Source: Bradyrhizobium sp. AZCC 1693 (GTDB lineage: Bacteria; Pseudomonadota; Alphaproteobacteria; Rhizobiales; Xanthobacteraceae). From it: a DNA stretch of 64,000 bases. The stretch spans positions 5,022,001 to 5,086,000 of the forward strand of contig NZ_JAZHSD010000001.1 in the NCBI RefSeq assembly GCF_036924745.1. The letters are read 5' to 3'. Each line of letters starts with the position of its first letter. The first letter of the stretch is position 1. The translations under genes were made by a program, and so were the position numbers. The notes below the pieces were generated by a model. The model made no database searches, was not told the origin of the DNA, and worked only from the letters and a program-made list of their open reading frames with translations. This document shows positions 29,927-38,506 of this stretch, piece after piece.

Positions 29927-30145
29927 TTAGGACCACGGCGGCTCTTCGCTCGCCCCGGCTGCCTCGTGGTGGATCGTGACACCCGCCGAACGCAACCCGG
30001 TCAGCAATACAGTTCTTACAGAGGCGGGATCAAATCCAATATCCTTGGCGTTTGGTGGATGTGCCTCGCTGTCCTTCAATCGGAGCGCCAAGTGCAATTG
30101 CTCGCAAAGGTGCTGAACGACGAGATTGACTTGATCGTCAGTCAT
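29927..30145 (-). CDS. Hypothetical small protein
   Basis: A 72-residue soluble protein, MTDDQVNLVVQHLCEQLHLA at the start. The ATG at 30145 has a good AGGAG site at nine-base spacing. The N-terminal third is probably helical, with one cysteine and two close histidines near residues 58-60. No family is recognised. It lies inside the accessory insertion, convergent with nothing and antisense in orientation to the serine hydrolase gene. Confidence 0.5.
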   Translation of the reverse strand: MTDDQVNLVVQHLCEQLHLALRLKDSEAHPPNAKDIGFDPASVRTVLLTGLRSAGVTIHHEAAGASEEPPWS

Positions 30146-30523
30146 GATCGGCTTCTCCTGACCATCTTGCTACCGAACTAGGTAGCACACATGAAAATTG
30201 GGCGGTACGCGATTGGACCGCCCCCAGGGATCAACCTCACGCGATTGCCCATGGGCGGGCCCCCAATCGTCCGGCAATCGGAGCAGACCGGAAGTGACCA
30301 GCGGCGACTAGAACGCGCTTTTGACCAAAGCGACATGCCCCGTTTGAGCACAAAAAGCACGGCGCGCTGAGGCCGGGATGCGCTCCAAAGCAGACATAGA
30401 CTAGTCGCTCTGCGACAGCGCCAGCTTTTGCATCTGGTAGCTCTTCCTCGCCGGAACAATGAGCGGGCAGCTTCGGACGTGCCAGACATTATGACTCGTT
30501 TTTCTTCGCTATATTCATCAGCC
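30146..30523. other. Gene-poor stretch upstream of the serine hydrolase-ClpS gene
   Basis: About 380 bp without a supported gene. Just before the coding region, TATATT (about 30510) lies downstream of a weak TTATGA at about 16-nt spacing and may be the promoter of the serine hydrolase gene. The base composition is more AT-rich than the flanking core genes. Confidence 0.35.
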
Positions 30524-30573
30524 ATGAAACTTGTTTTTCTCTATGGCGCGTGCCTTCATTGCCGGATCGCGGT

Positions 30574-32193
30574 ATGTTTTTTGGATTATGCTTCATGACG
30601 AGCACGTCGGCGAACGCAGGACCTCTACCCGATCGCGTCGAAAAGGCCGCGCAGGAACGGATTGCGGCGGGCACCTACCAGACGCTGGTGTTCGGCGTCG
30701 TGGATGGTGACAAGAGCGAGGTTGTGGACTTCGGCAAGCTCCATGATTGCAAGGCACCCGATGGCGAGACGGTTTATGAAATTGGTTCGATAACAAAGAC
30801 CTTCACAGCCACACTCTTGGCACAGGCAGTGCTCTCAGGGCGCTTGATGCTCGACACGCCGGTGGCACAACTTCTGGCGGACTTCAAAATCCCGTCCGGC
30901 GGTGACAAAGAAATTACGCTCGGCGATCTTGCCACGCATCACTCCGGCTTGCCGCGGATGCCGTCTAACTTCACGCCGAAGGACCCAGCCAATCCCTATG
31001 CCGACTACGATGCGGCGAAGCTAAAGGTGTTTCTTGCGGGATACCAACTGCCGCGCGATCCAGGGGCCTCCTACGAATACTCCAATCTGGGGTTCGGGCT
31101 CCTGGGCCATGCGCTTGCGCAATTTGTGCCCACGACCTATGGCACCCTAACCAACGACGAAATTCTGAAGCCGCTCGGCATGACGATGAGCGGTACGGCG
31201 TTCACCGACGCAATGCGCGCCCATCTCGCTCCCGGTCACGACGACACAGGCAAAGCGGCGAAGAACTGGGACCTCGACGCATTAGCAGGCGCGGGCGCCC
31301 TCCGATCCACGGCTAATGACATGCTGCGCTATCTGAGGGCCAACATGGGCATCGGTCAGTCGCCATTGGCCGCCGCGATGAACTTTGCGCAACGGCCGCG
31401 CAGCGATATGGCAAAAACTATACGCGTCGGCCTGGCCTGGGTGACGACCGATAAAGGGATCGTCTGGCACAACGGCGGGACTGGCGGGTACAGAAGTTTT
31501 CTCGGTTTCACAGCTAATCGGGAACGAGGCGTTATCATCCTCACTAACACGTCCGCGGACCCTGATGATCTGGGTTTCGCCACGCTCGACGCGGATGCGC
31601 CGCTTGCGCCTGCATATAAGGCGACTGTTCTGCCCAGTGCGTCGCTTGATGAATATGTGGGAATTTACAAGCTTGCCGACAATTTCCCGCTGAAGGTGTT
31701 CCGGATGAACGACAGGCTTTATACCCAGGCGATCGGACAAGATGCGATCCCCATTTTCCCGTCCGCGCCCAACGAGTTTTTCGCCAGGGTCGCCGGAATC
31801 AGCATGACCTTTAAGCGTAATCCCGAGGGCGCGGTGGATGGACTTGTACTACACCAGAATGGCGACCACGCCGCACCGAAACGGATGGAGACGAAAGAAA
31901 CCGAACGTCACAGCATCTCGGACCTAGCCTCGGGACTATTGAGCGAAGTACGGCTCCTGAATGACGACTACACTCCGATGGAGTTCGTGGCTTACGTATT
32001 GGAGTGGGTATTCGGTAAGGACCGCGAGACCGCCACTCGGATCATGCTTGAGATCCATAATGAGGGTGTCGGTGCGTGCGGTATCTATCCCCACCACGTC
32101 GCCGACGCGAAGGTGACAGAGGTACTTGACCTGGCACGCCAGCATAAGCATCCACTGCAATGCATGCGCGAGCGAATCACGTCCGCCTGTTAG
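30574..32193 (+). CDS. Serine hydrolase (beta-lactamase family) fused to a ClpS N-degron adaptor domain
   Basis: A 539-residue two-part protein. Residues about 25-340 form a class C beta-lactamase/penicillin-binding-type hydrolase, with catalytic SITK (Ser72, Lys75), YSN (Tyr169) and HNGGTGG (His299). Residues 358-435 look like the DUF3471 appendage of this family. Residues 457-536 are a complete ClpS domain: NDDYTPMEF holds the N-degron-binding Asn463, Asp464 and Asp465, and His495 in LEIHNEG completes the pocket, followed by a CG and HPLQC as in ClpS. The N-terminus [14 protein letters not shown] looks like a truncated signal peptide; a frame starting at ATG 30524 would complete it if one T were added to the T6 run at 30577-30582. 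A GTG at 30550 is an alternative start. Export would conflict with ClpS partnering ClpA in the cytoplasm. It lies alone in an insertion between addB and murU. Domain calls are firm; function is unknown. Confidence 0.88.
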   Translation: MFFGLCFMTSTSANAGPLPDRVEKAAQERIAAGTYQTLVFGVVDGDKSEVVDFGKLHDCKAPDGETVYEIGSITKTFTATLLAQAVLSGRLMLDTPVAQLLADFKIPSGGDKEITLGDLATHHSGLPRMPSNFTPKDPANPYADYDAAKLKVFLAGYQLPRDPGASYEYSNLGFGLLGHALAQFVPTTYGTLTNDEILKPLGMTMSGTAFTDAMRAHLAPGHDDTGKAAKNWDLDALAGAGALRSTANDMLRYLRANMGIGQSPLAAAMNFAQRPRSDMAKTIRVGLAWVTTDKGIVWHNGGTGGYRSFLGFTANRERGVIILTNTSADPDDLGFATLDADAPLAPAYKATVLPSASLDEYVGIYKLADNFPLKVFRMNDRLYTQAIGQDAIPIFPSAPNEFFARVAGISMTFKRNPEGAVDGLVLHQNGDHAAPKRMETKETERHSISDLASGLLSEVRLLNDDYTPMEFVAYVLEWVFGKDRETATRIMLEIHNEGVGACGIYPHHVADAKVTEVLDLARQHKHPLQCMRERITSAC

Positions 32194-32455
32194 TTTTCGC
32201 AATCTCCGATAAAGGCTGCTACATTGCCAGCGGCTTGGTTCTACGACGGTAAGCATCACTTCTGCTGTTGTGCCATCGCGAAATTTTCCGTCATGCAAAA
32301 CTTGGTTGCTATCGGGGTATGGCGGACATCGAGCAAGCCTCACCCCGTTCAATTTGGCCGAAGCTGCCTACTAGCAGCAGGTGCCCATTCTACTTTGCAT
32401 GGGGTTGTTTTCGAGATTTTTTGTCTGGGTCCTGCGGACGGACCGCCGAACAGTA

Positions 32456-33178
32456 TCAGGCCACGCTTTCCAGAAACGCCTCTTCCGCGGCCTGCACCGC
32501 GTCGGGGGTTCCGACGTGCATCCAGACGCCGTCGAGCCGCAGGCCGAACAGCCGCTCCTGCTCGTTGGCGCGGTCGAACATTTTGGTCAGCGAAAACTCG
32601 CCGGCGGGCGCGTCGGCAAACAGCGAGGGCGACATGATCGCCGCACCCGCATAGACGAACGGCACCACCTGGTGTTCACGCCGTTTGCGCAACGCGCCGT
32701 CCGGCAGCATCGCGTAGTCGCCGCGGCCGGCATAGCCGATGCTGCTCGTGGTCGGCGCCATCAGGAGCAGGATGTCCATCCGGTCAGGATCGAAGGTTTC
32801 GGCGAGCCGCGCCAGATTGGGCCGCACACCGTCGATCCACATCGTGTCGGCGTTGAGGTGGAAGAACGGCTCCTTGCCGAGCAGCGGCAGTGCCTTCACG
32901 ACCGCGCCGCCGGTGCCGAGCACCTCGTCGCGTTCGTCGGAAATGATGATGCGGGGCCGGGCCCGGCTCGCGGTGTGCTGGATGATCTGGTCGGGCAAAT
33001 AATGCACGTTGACCACGGCTTCGCTGACGCCGGCACCGGCGAGCTTGTCCAGCACGTGATCGAGCAAAGGCTGGCCGGCCACGCGCACCAGCGGCTTCGG
33101 CATATGGTCGGTGAGCGGGCGCATGCGCAAACCGAGACCGGCGGCAAGAACCATGGCTTTGGCGGGCGTAACGGACAT
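32456..33178 (-). CDS. murU: N-acetylmuramate 1-phosphate uridylyltransferase-like nucleotidyltransferase
   Basis: A 240-residue sugar nucleotidyltransferase with the motif MVLAAGLGLRMRPLTDHMPKPL at the N-terminus, the substrate loop GTGGAVVKALPLL and metal-binding HLNADTMW. It could equally be read as a mannose-1-phosphate guanylyltransferase. The operon with an AmgK-type kinase points to MurU, which turns recycled MurNAc-1-phosphate into UDP-MurNAc, bypassing de novo synthesis. Downstream on the same strand, addB is displaced by the accessory insertion. Confidence 0.85.
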   Translation of the reverse strand: MSVTPAKAMVLAAGLGLRMRPLTDHMPKPLVRVAGQPLLDHVLDKLAGAGVSEAVVNVHYLPDQIIQHTASRARPRIIISDERDEVLGTGGAVVKALPLLGKEPFFHLNADTMWIDGVRPNLARLAETFDPDRMDILLLMAPTTSSIGYAGRGDYAMLPDGALRKRREHQVVPFVYAGAAIMSPSLFADAPAGEFSLTKMFDRANEQERLFGLRLDGVWMHVGTPDAVQAAEEAFLESVA

Positions 33179-33317
33179 TCCTGGAATTTCTCTTGGATTT
33201 CTCGAACCATCAAATCGGGCTGCAGATCATACCACGGCGAGTGGCTTGAACCAGCAACCATGAGGCCTTAGTGGCCGCACATGACGGCCGTACGACAGCC
33301 GCCGGCGCTGCCAAACC

Positions 33318-33641
33318 TCAGGCTTCGGCGTCCTCGGCCCCGCGCTTGGCCGCCTTCTTCTTCTTGTCGCCCTGTTTCAGGAAGTTGACGCCGATCTGAT
33401 CGCCATTGACCCAGGCCAGCTCGCAGCGCCGATAGGCTAGCCCCGTGGACGACAGCAGCAGGAAGAATTCCTTCAGATGCAGGCCCTCGACCGAACCTTC
33501 GACCGTCAGCTTGGCGCCGGTCTCGGAGACGTCTTCCATGACGCAGTCGCGCCGCCAGGTGCCGTCGATGCCCATCATGTGCGCCGCAAAGCCGCGCTCG
33601 AATACGACCCGATCTCCCTTGCGCCGTTCCGCGCCCGCCAT
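33318..33641 (-). CDS. PilZ domain protein
   Basis: A 107-residue single-domain protein. RRKGDRVVFERG supplies the RxxxR of the c-di-GMP-binding loop, and DVSETGAKLTVEG is the DxSxxGxxL-type second motif, though with A for the usual G/A position. The C-terminal tail is Lys-rich. It probably binds cyclic di-GMP in the cytoplasm. It sits between murU and the TsaE-AmgK gene in the same direction, an arrangement that couples signalling to a cell-wall operon by position only. Confidence 0.88.
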   Translation of the reverse strand: MAGAERRKGDRVVFERGFAAHMMGIDGTWRRDCVMEDVSETGAKLTVEGSVEGLHLKEFFLLLSSTGLAYRRCELAWVNGDQIGVNFLKQGDKKKKAAKRGAEDAEA

Positions 33642-33732
33642 GGCCGTCGTCCCATTTCAAAAACTGGCTGGGCCACGCCGGCTCGGCATGGCCGGTTCCA
33701 GATTAAGTGCGGGGTGGCTAACAGGAGGTAAA

Positions 33733-35253
33733 TCAGGGGAGTGGCGGCGGCACGTTGGCGGCATACCATTCGCGAAATGCCGCCAGCGCCGGGTGCGCCA
33801 GCGAGCGGTTCAGGTAGGTCCAGATCCGGGGTTGGTGGCGCAGATATTGCGGCTTGCCGTCCCGCCGGTTGAGCCGGGCGAAGGTGCCGAGCAGCCGGGT
33901 ATTCCGCTGCGCCGACATGATGGCGTAAAGCTCGGCAAAGCTGGCCGGATCGAACTGATCATCCACCGCGCGGCGCGCCTTGATGTAGCGGGTCAGGAGC
34001 GTCAATTCGAGTTGCTCGGGAACGTCGAGCCGGGCGTCCTGCAGCAGTGACACCAGATCGTAGGCGGCGGGGCCAAGCACGGCATCCTGGAAGTCGATAA
34101 TCCCGACGCGCAAGATTCCCGTGCGCTCGCCGAGCCAGATGATGTTGGGCGAATGAAAATCCCGCATCACCCAGGTGCGCGGCGCGGCTGCCGGCTTTTC
34201 CAGCAACGTTCGCCACATCGCGACGAACTCGTCGCGCCGTTGCTGGCTGATTTCGGCGCCGCGATCCGGCAGATACCATTCGAGCATCAGGCTGATTTCG
34301 ACCAGCCATGCATGGATATCGTAGGGGGGAATTTGGTATGAGCCCTGCGGCTCCAGCGGCACCGTTTCGGGCAGGGGTTTGCGATGCAGCTCCGCCAGCA
34401 TGTCGGTCGCCGCCTCGTAGCACTCGACGATCGGCCGCGGCGGATCACCTTCGACGACGCCGGCGGTGCCAAAATCCTCGGTGATCAGGAAACCGGAATT
34501 CAGATCGGCGTGGCGGATGGCGGGCGCCGAAAAGCCGTGCGCACGCAGGCCGTTGTCGATGGCGACGAACGGCTTGACGTCCTCGGCGAGATGAACGGCC
34601 GCGCTGTAGGATTTTCCGTCATAGATCGCGGGCCCATCCGGACGGCGCGGCGAATTCATCAGGATCGACGTGCCGTCGTCGCGAATCAGCCGCGCATAGG
34701 AGCGCGTCGAGGCGTCGCCGGGCATGCGCTCGCGCGCCGCATCCAGGAAGCCGGCATCGCTGAGAAACTTTCGCAAGCTGCTCAATCGCGCCACCTGCGC
34801 CGCCGCCTTGCCGTAGCCGGTGATTTCGGCGGCGCGCGCCGTGGACCCGAGCGCCGGGCGATGGCTGAAGGCGATGTCGACGCGATCTTCGGGCAGCACA
34901 TCAGGTGCGCGCTCCGGCCATTCGATCAGCGCCAGCGTGCCTTCCGGTAGCGGCGACAATCCGATTTCCTCCAGCTCGCTCGAATCATTGATCCGATAGA
35001 GATCGGCGTGGAGAAGCGGAAACGGCACATCGTAGTTCTGTGCCAGCGTAAACGTCGGGCTTGGTACTTCCAGCGTTGGATCGTTGGCGAGATAGCGGAT
35101 CATCGCGCGCGCCGCGGCCGTCTTCCCCGCGCCGAGATCGCCCGAGAGCGTGATGACGTCGCCAGGGCCGACCAGCAGCGCGAGATCGGCCATCAGATGC
35201 GCCGTCGCGGTCTCGTTCGCAAGCGCTGCCGTAAATGTCGCGGGCGCGGTCAT
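33733..35253 (-). CDS. tsaE/amgK: Fusion of TsaE (tRNA t6A ATPase) and AmgK-like sugar kinase
   Basis: A 506-residue bifunctional protein. Residues 1-155 are TsaE, with Walker A GDLGAGKT (38-45), SPTFTLAQNY and the LIEWPE motif; it assists threonylcarbamoyl-adenosine formation on ANN-decoding tRNAs. Residues about 165-506 are an aminoglycoside-phosphotransferase-like kinase with catalytic VMRDFHSPNIIW and metal-binding GIIDFQDAVLGP. This matches AmgK, which phosphorylates recycled MurNAc/GlcNAc at the anomeric carbon. The fusion is known in Rhizobiales. Its start overlaps the divL stop by four bases (ATGA). Confidence 0.92.
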   Translation of the reverse strand: MTAPATFTAALANETATAHLMADLALLVGPGDVITLSGDLGAGKTAAARAMIRYLANDPTLEVPSPTFTLAQNYDVPFPLLHADLYRINDSSELEEIGLSPLPEGTLALIEWPERAPDVLPEDRVDIAFSHRPALGSTARAAEITGYGKAAAQVARLSSLRKFLSDAGFLDAARERMPGDASTRSYARLIRDDGTSILMNSPRRPDGPAIYDGKSYSAAVHLAEDVKPFVAIDNGLRAHGFSAPAIRHADLNSGFLITEDFGTAGVVEGDPPRPIVECYEAATDMLAELHRKPLPETVPLEPQGSYQIPPYDIHAWLVEISLMLEWYLPDRGAEISQQRRDEFVAMWRTLLEKPAAAPRTWVMRDFHSPNIIWLGERTGILRVGIIDFQDAVLGPAAYDLVSLLQDARLDVPEQLELTLLTRYIKARRAVDDQFDPASFAELYAIMSAQRNTRLLGTFARLNRRDGKPQYLRHQPRIWTYLNRSLAHPALAAFREWYAANVPPPLP

Positions 35254-37769
35254 TCGGCGGCGTTGCGATGCGCGTTCTGGTCGATCGGAAAGTCGCAGGT
35301 GACCGTCGTGCCCTTGCCGACCACCGAATCGACGCGCACCTTGCCGCCGTGCAGTTCGACAAAGGAGCGCACCAGCGACAGGCCGAGGCCGGCGCCGCGG
35401 TGACGCGAGCCGTGGGAGTGGCTCTCGAACCAGTCGAACACCTTGTCTTTCACATCAGCCGGAATGCCGGGGCCGGAATCGCTGACGGTGAAGATCACGC
35501 GATGCTCGGTCCGCCGCGCGCTGATCGTGACCGCGGCATCGTGCGGCGAAAATCCGACGGCGTTGGCAAGCAAATTATAGAGCACCTGCACCACGCGCCG
35601 CTCGTCGCCGGTGAAGTTGCCGATATTGGGATCGATGTCGACCTTGAGTTCGATGCGGTCGGTCGCCAGCCGGTCCTGGATGCCTTCGGCGGCTGCCTGG
35701 ATGGCCTTTTCGATATTCACCGGGCCGAGCTCGAGCTTCATGGCGCCGGCATCGATGGTGGCGAGATCGAGGATGTTGTTGGTGAGCGCCAGCAGCGCGT
35801 TGGTCGACTTGGTGACGTAATCGAGATACTCGGCCTGCTTCGGCGTCAGCGGGCCGGTCGAGGGATCGCTGAGGAAGTGCGCAAAGCCGATGATGGTGGT
35901 GAGGGGGGCGCGCAGTTCGTAGGAGACGTGGTGGACGAAATCGACCTTCATCTGGTCGGCGGCCTCCAGCGCCTCGTTGCGTTCGCGCAATGCGCGCTCG
36001 ACATTTTCGGTGTCGGTGATGTCCTGGAAGGTCAACATGGTCGCGCCGTCGGGCAACGGCATGGTCATGCAGTCCAGCACGCTGCCGTCCTTGCGCTCGA
36101 GCTTCAGCGCCACCTGCGCGCGGTTATCGATCGCAGTGATCGCCTCGCGCAGCGCCCGCCAGGTCAGCACATCGTCGAACAGCGGCGTGCACCAGGCTTC
36201 CACGGTCTCGATGTGCGGCTGTTCTTTGAGCGATTCCGCCGACAGCTTCCACATTTTCTCGAAAGCAGGATTGAACAGTTCCACGCGGCCATTGCTGCCG
36301 AAAACCGCGACCGCTTCGGCGAGATTATCCAGCGTCTCATGCTGGACCCGGGTCAGCCGGTCGTAGCGGCGTGCGAGATCGAGGCTTTCGGTGACATTGT
36401 CGAACAGATAGGTGACGCCGCCTTCGAGATTCGGTGTGGTGACGACGCTGACGGCGCGGCCGTCGGGCAGGAACCAGGTATAGTTCTCGGGCTCCATGGC
36501 GCGATAGGCTTCGTGCAGCTTGGCCTTCCAGGCCCGGAAGTCGGGCTGTTCGGGCAGTTTGCGCGCTGCGCGTAAGCGATCGAGCACGCTCGAATCGTCG
36601 GGATTGGAATCGAGGAAGGCCTGGTCGAGGCCCCACAGCCGCCGGTAGGATTCATTGTAGAAGGCAAGCCGCCGCTGGCCGTCGAACACGGCTACCCCCG
36701 ACGACAACTGGTCGAGGGTGCGGCGATGGGCTTCCGCCATCCGCTCCATGGCGTCGCGCAGAGCGGTCGCCTCGCTGGCGTCGATGGCGATGCCGGCGCT
36801 GCCGGCGCTGAGCCTGAGCGCCTGCACGTCATAGATGCGCCGCTCGCCGCCGACCACGATCGGCAGCCGCGCGCTGAAGGTGGAATTGTCGTTCAGCACC
36901 CGGCCCATCTCGGCGCGCTGGTCGTTCTCCAGGAGTTCGAGGTTGCGGTGGATGGTTTCCGCGACGCTTGCGCCCTCGGTAGCCCGCACATAGGCCGCAT
37001 TGGCGTAACGCAGATTGCCCTCTGCGCTCTTGGCCCAGATCGGCCACGGTACGGCGGCGGCGAAATCGCGCAACAGCTCAGTCTCCTCCAGAAGCGTTCT
37101 GTAGCGGAGATTGGATTCGGCGAGCTCCCGGCGCAACCCGCCGAGTTCGCGAATCCGCACAATGGCTTGCCCGCCAATGGCACGGCCCATCGCTTCGATG
37201 GCGCGGCCGTTCGAGGTGGAGAGATTGAGCAGAAAGCCTTCGCCGGCCTCGCGCAACGCGTCGACCGCATGGTCCATCTGCAGCGCCGGTTCCGGGGGCA
37301 GCCAGGTTCCAAAGGCGAGGATACGCTGCGGCGAATTGGACAGCGCGTCCGGCGAGATCAGAAGCGAGGTGTCGCCGCTGATCTGGGGCCGGTTGTCGCC
37401 CGCGGCCCAGGCGATCAGGATCTGGGGCTCGGCGAACAAGAGCGCGCGCAGGCGATCGGCCTGCACCTGCAGGTCGGCGATGTCGGAGCGCAGGTCGAGT
37501 TCCATCCGGGTGGCCCGAATGCGCGTGCGCATCAGCAGGATCGCCGCCACCACGGTAAAGCCGAGCAACGACAGCGCCGTCGTCAGTACTGCAAATTCCT
37601 GGTGATTGAGGTCGAGCAGGGCGGAAATCGTCTGCGTGATGCCCAGGTCAGCGGCCGACGCGGGTTCCGGAGCGGCGGCCAAAGCGGTGGCGAGCGCAAT
37701 CACGCCGTGGCGCGCCAGTGAGGTGCACGACAGCAGGGTTCGACGCATCGCCGCGACTACGCCTGACAT
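35250..37769 (-). CDS. divL: DivL-type tyrosine-bearing sensor kinase, cell-cycle regulator
   Basis: An 839-residue membrane protein. Residues about 8-42 include a signal-like segment, with a transmembrane helix near 63-85. Four PAS-like regions extend from about 230 to 590, followed by a HisKA-like region and an ATPase domain (NLLANAVGFSP, DSGPGIP, HRGAGLGLSLV). The phosphoacceptor histidine is replaced by tyrosine in HHVSYELRAPL (Tyr617), the hallmark of DivL, which in Caulobacter tunes CckA in response to DivK. The ATG at 37769 with GGGG upstream is preferred over a TTG. The neighbour tsaE also fits divL. Confidence 0.92.
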   Translation of the reverse strand: MSGVVAAMRRTLLSCTSLARHGVIALATALAAAPEPASAADLGITQTISALLDLNHQEFAVLTTALSLLGFTVVAAILLMRTRIRATRMELDLRSDIADLQVQADRLRALLFAEPQILIAWAAGDNRPQISGDTSLLISPDALSNSPQRILAFGTWLPPEPALQMDHAVDALREAGEGFLLNLSTSNGRAIEAMGRAIGGQAIVRIRELGGLRRELAESNLRYRTLLEETELLRDFAAAVPWPIWAKSAEGNLRYANAAYVRATEGASVAETIHRNLELLENDQRAEMGRVLNDNSTFSARLPIVVGGERRIYDVQALRLSAGSAGIAIDASEATALRDAMERMAEAHRRTLDQLSSGVAVFDGQRRLAFYNESYRRLWGLDQAFLDSNPDDSSVLDRLRAARKLPEQPDFRAWKAKLHEAYRAMEPENYTWFLPDGRAVSVVTTPNLEGGVTYLFDNVTESLDLARRYDRLTRVQHETLDNLAEAVAVFGSNGRVELFNPAFEKMWKLSAESLKEQPHIETVEAWCTPLFDDVLTWRALREAITAIDNRAQVALKLERKDGSVLDCMTMPLPDGATMLTFQDITDTENVERALRERNEALEAADQMKVDFVHHVSYELRAPLTTIIGFAHFLSDPSTGPLTPKQAEYLDYVTKSTNALLALTNNILDLATIDAGAMKLELGPVNIEKAIQAAAEGIQDRLATDRIELKVDIDPNIGNFTGDERRVVQVLYNLLANAVGFSPHDAAVTISARRTEHRVIFTVSDSGPGIPADVKDKVFDWFESHSHGSRHRGAGLGLSLVRSFVELHGGKVRVDSVVGKGTTVTCDFPIDQNAHRNAAE

Positions 37770-38047
37770 TATTTGCCCCAAAAACGCTCGACTGCAGGCC
37801 CGGAACTACCCCAGCGCATAAATCCGCCAAAGTGTGAGCGGTTTGGCGTTGAGATTATGCGCCAACTAATAGGATTGAGCGCGCCCGGACGCAAAACCGG
37901 ACCCCACTTTTGCTGGTCGCGCTCCGCACGAATCGGGTCGAGAGTATCTCCTTCGGGAGTCGACCGGTAAGAGTCCAGACCGTGAACGCAAATCTGGCTG
38001 TGAAGAATTCGACGGATTACCGCCGAGAGGCGGATTTACGCAACGAT

Positions 38048-38506
38048 TCAGTGTCCAGTCGAGCCGAAACCGCCACTGCCGCGATCGGTTGTTGAAAGCG
38101 ACACTACTGGAACCAGGTGCGCCTGCACGACCGGCGCGATCACGATCTGCGCGATGCGCTCGCCGCGCCGGATCGGGAATGGCGTGTCGCCATGGTTGAT
38201 CAGGAGGACGTTGATCTCGCCGCGGTAATCCGCGTCCACCGTGCCGGGCGAATTCAAGACGGTGACGCCATGCTTGGCGGCAAGCCCGGAACGCGGCCGC
38301 ACCTGCGCTTCATAGCCTGATGGCAGCGCGATCGTCAGCCCGGTCGGCACCATCGCATGTTTCCCGGGCGGCAGAATCAGCGGCGTGTCCGCGGGAACCG
38401 CGGCCAGCAGGTCGAGCCCGGCGGCATCAGCGCTTTGATAGGCCGGCAGCGCGAGATCTTCGCCATGCGGCAGTTGGTGGATTTCGACTTTCACGGTCGC
38501 GTTCAC
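38048..38506 (-). CDS. dut: Deoxyuridine 5'-triphosphate nucleotidohydrolase
   Basis: A 152-residue trimeric dUTPase that removes dUTP and supplies dUMP. The five motifs are present: [44 protein letters not shown] and [11 protein letters not shown] at the C-terminus. It starts with GTG at 38506 overlapping the coaBC stop (GTGA), so it is coupled to coaBC, the common dfp-dut arrangement. Confidence 0.97.
   Translation of the reverse strand: MNATVKVEIHQLPHGEDLALPAYQSADAAGLDLLAAVPADTPLILPPGKHAMVPTGLTIALPSGYEAQVRPRSGLAAKHGVTVLNSPGTVDADYRGEINVLLINHGDTPFPIRRGERIAQIVIAPVVQAHLVPVVSLSTTDRGSGGFGSTGH

Noticed and set aside
29733..29982. Two overlapping minus-strand frames resembling degenerate rhizobial repeat translations
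   Set aside because: Resemblance to dispersed repeat-encoded peptides is only by eye and the frames are short. They overlap each other and the better-supported small gene.
30178..30525. 115-codon minus-strand frame in the accessory insertion
   Set aside because: Cys/Arg-rich, with no good ribosome binding site and no family resemblance; it overlaps the proposed promoter and start of the serine hydrolase gene.
35235..36575. 446-codon plus-strand frame opposite divL
   Set aside because: A shadow of divL on the other strand, typical of GC-rich genes: Asp/Arg/His/Gly-rich, no domain.
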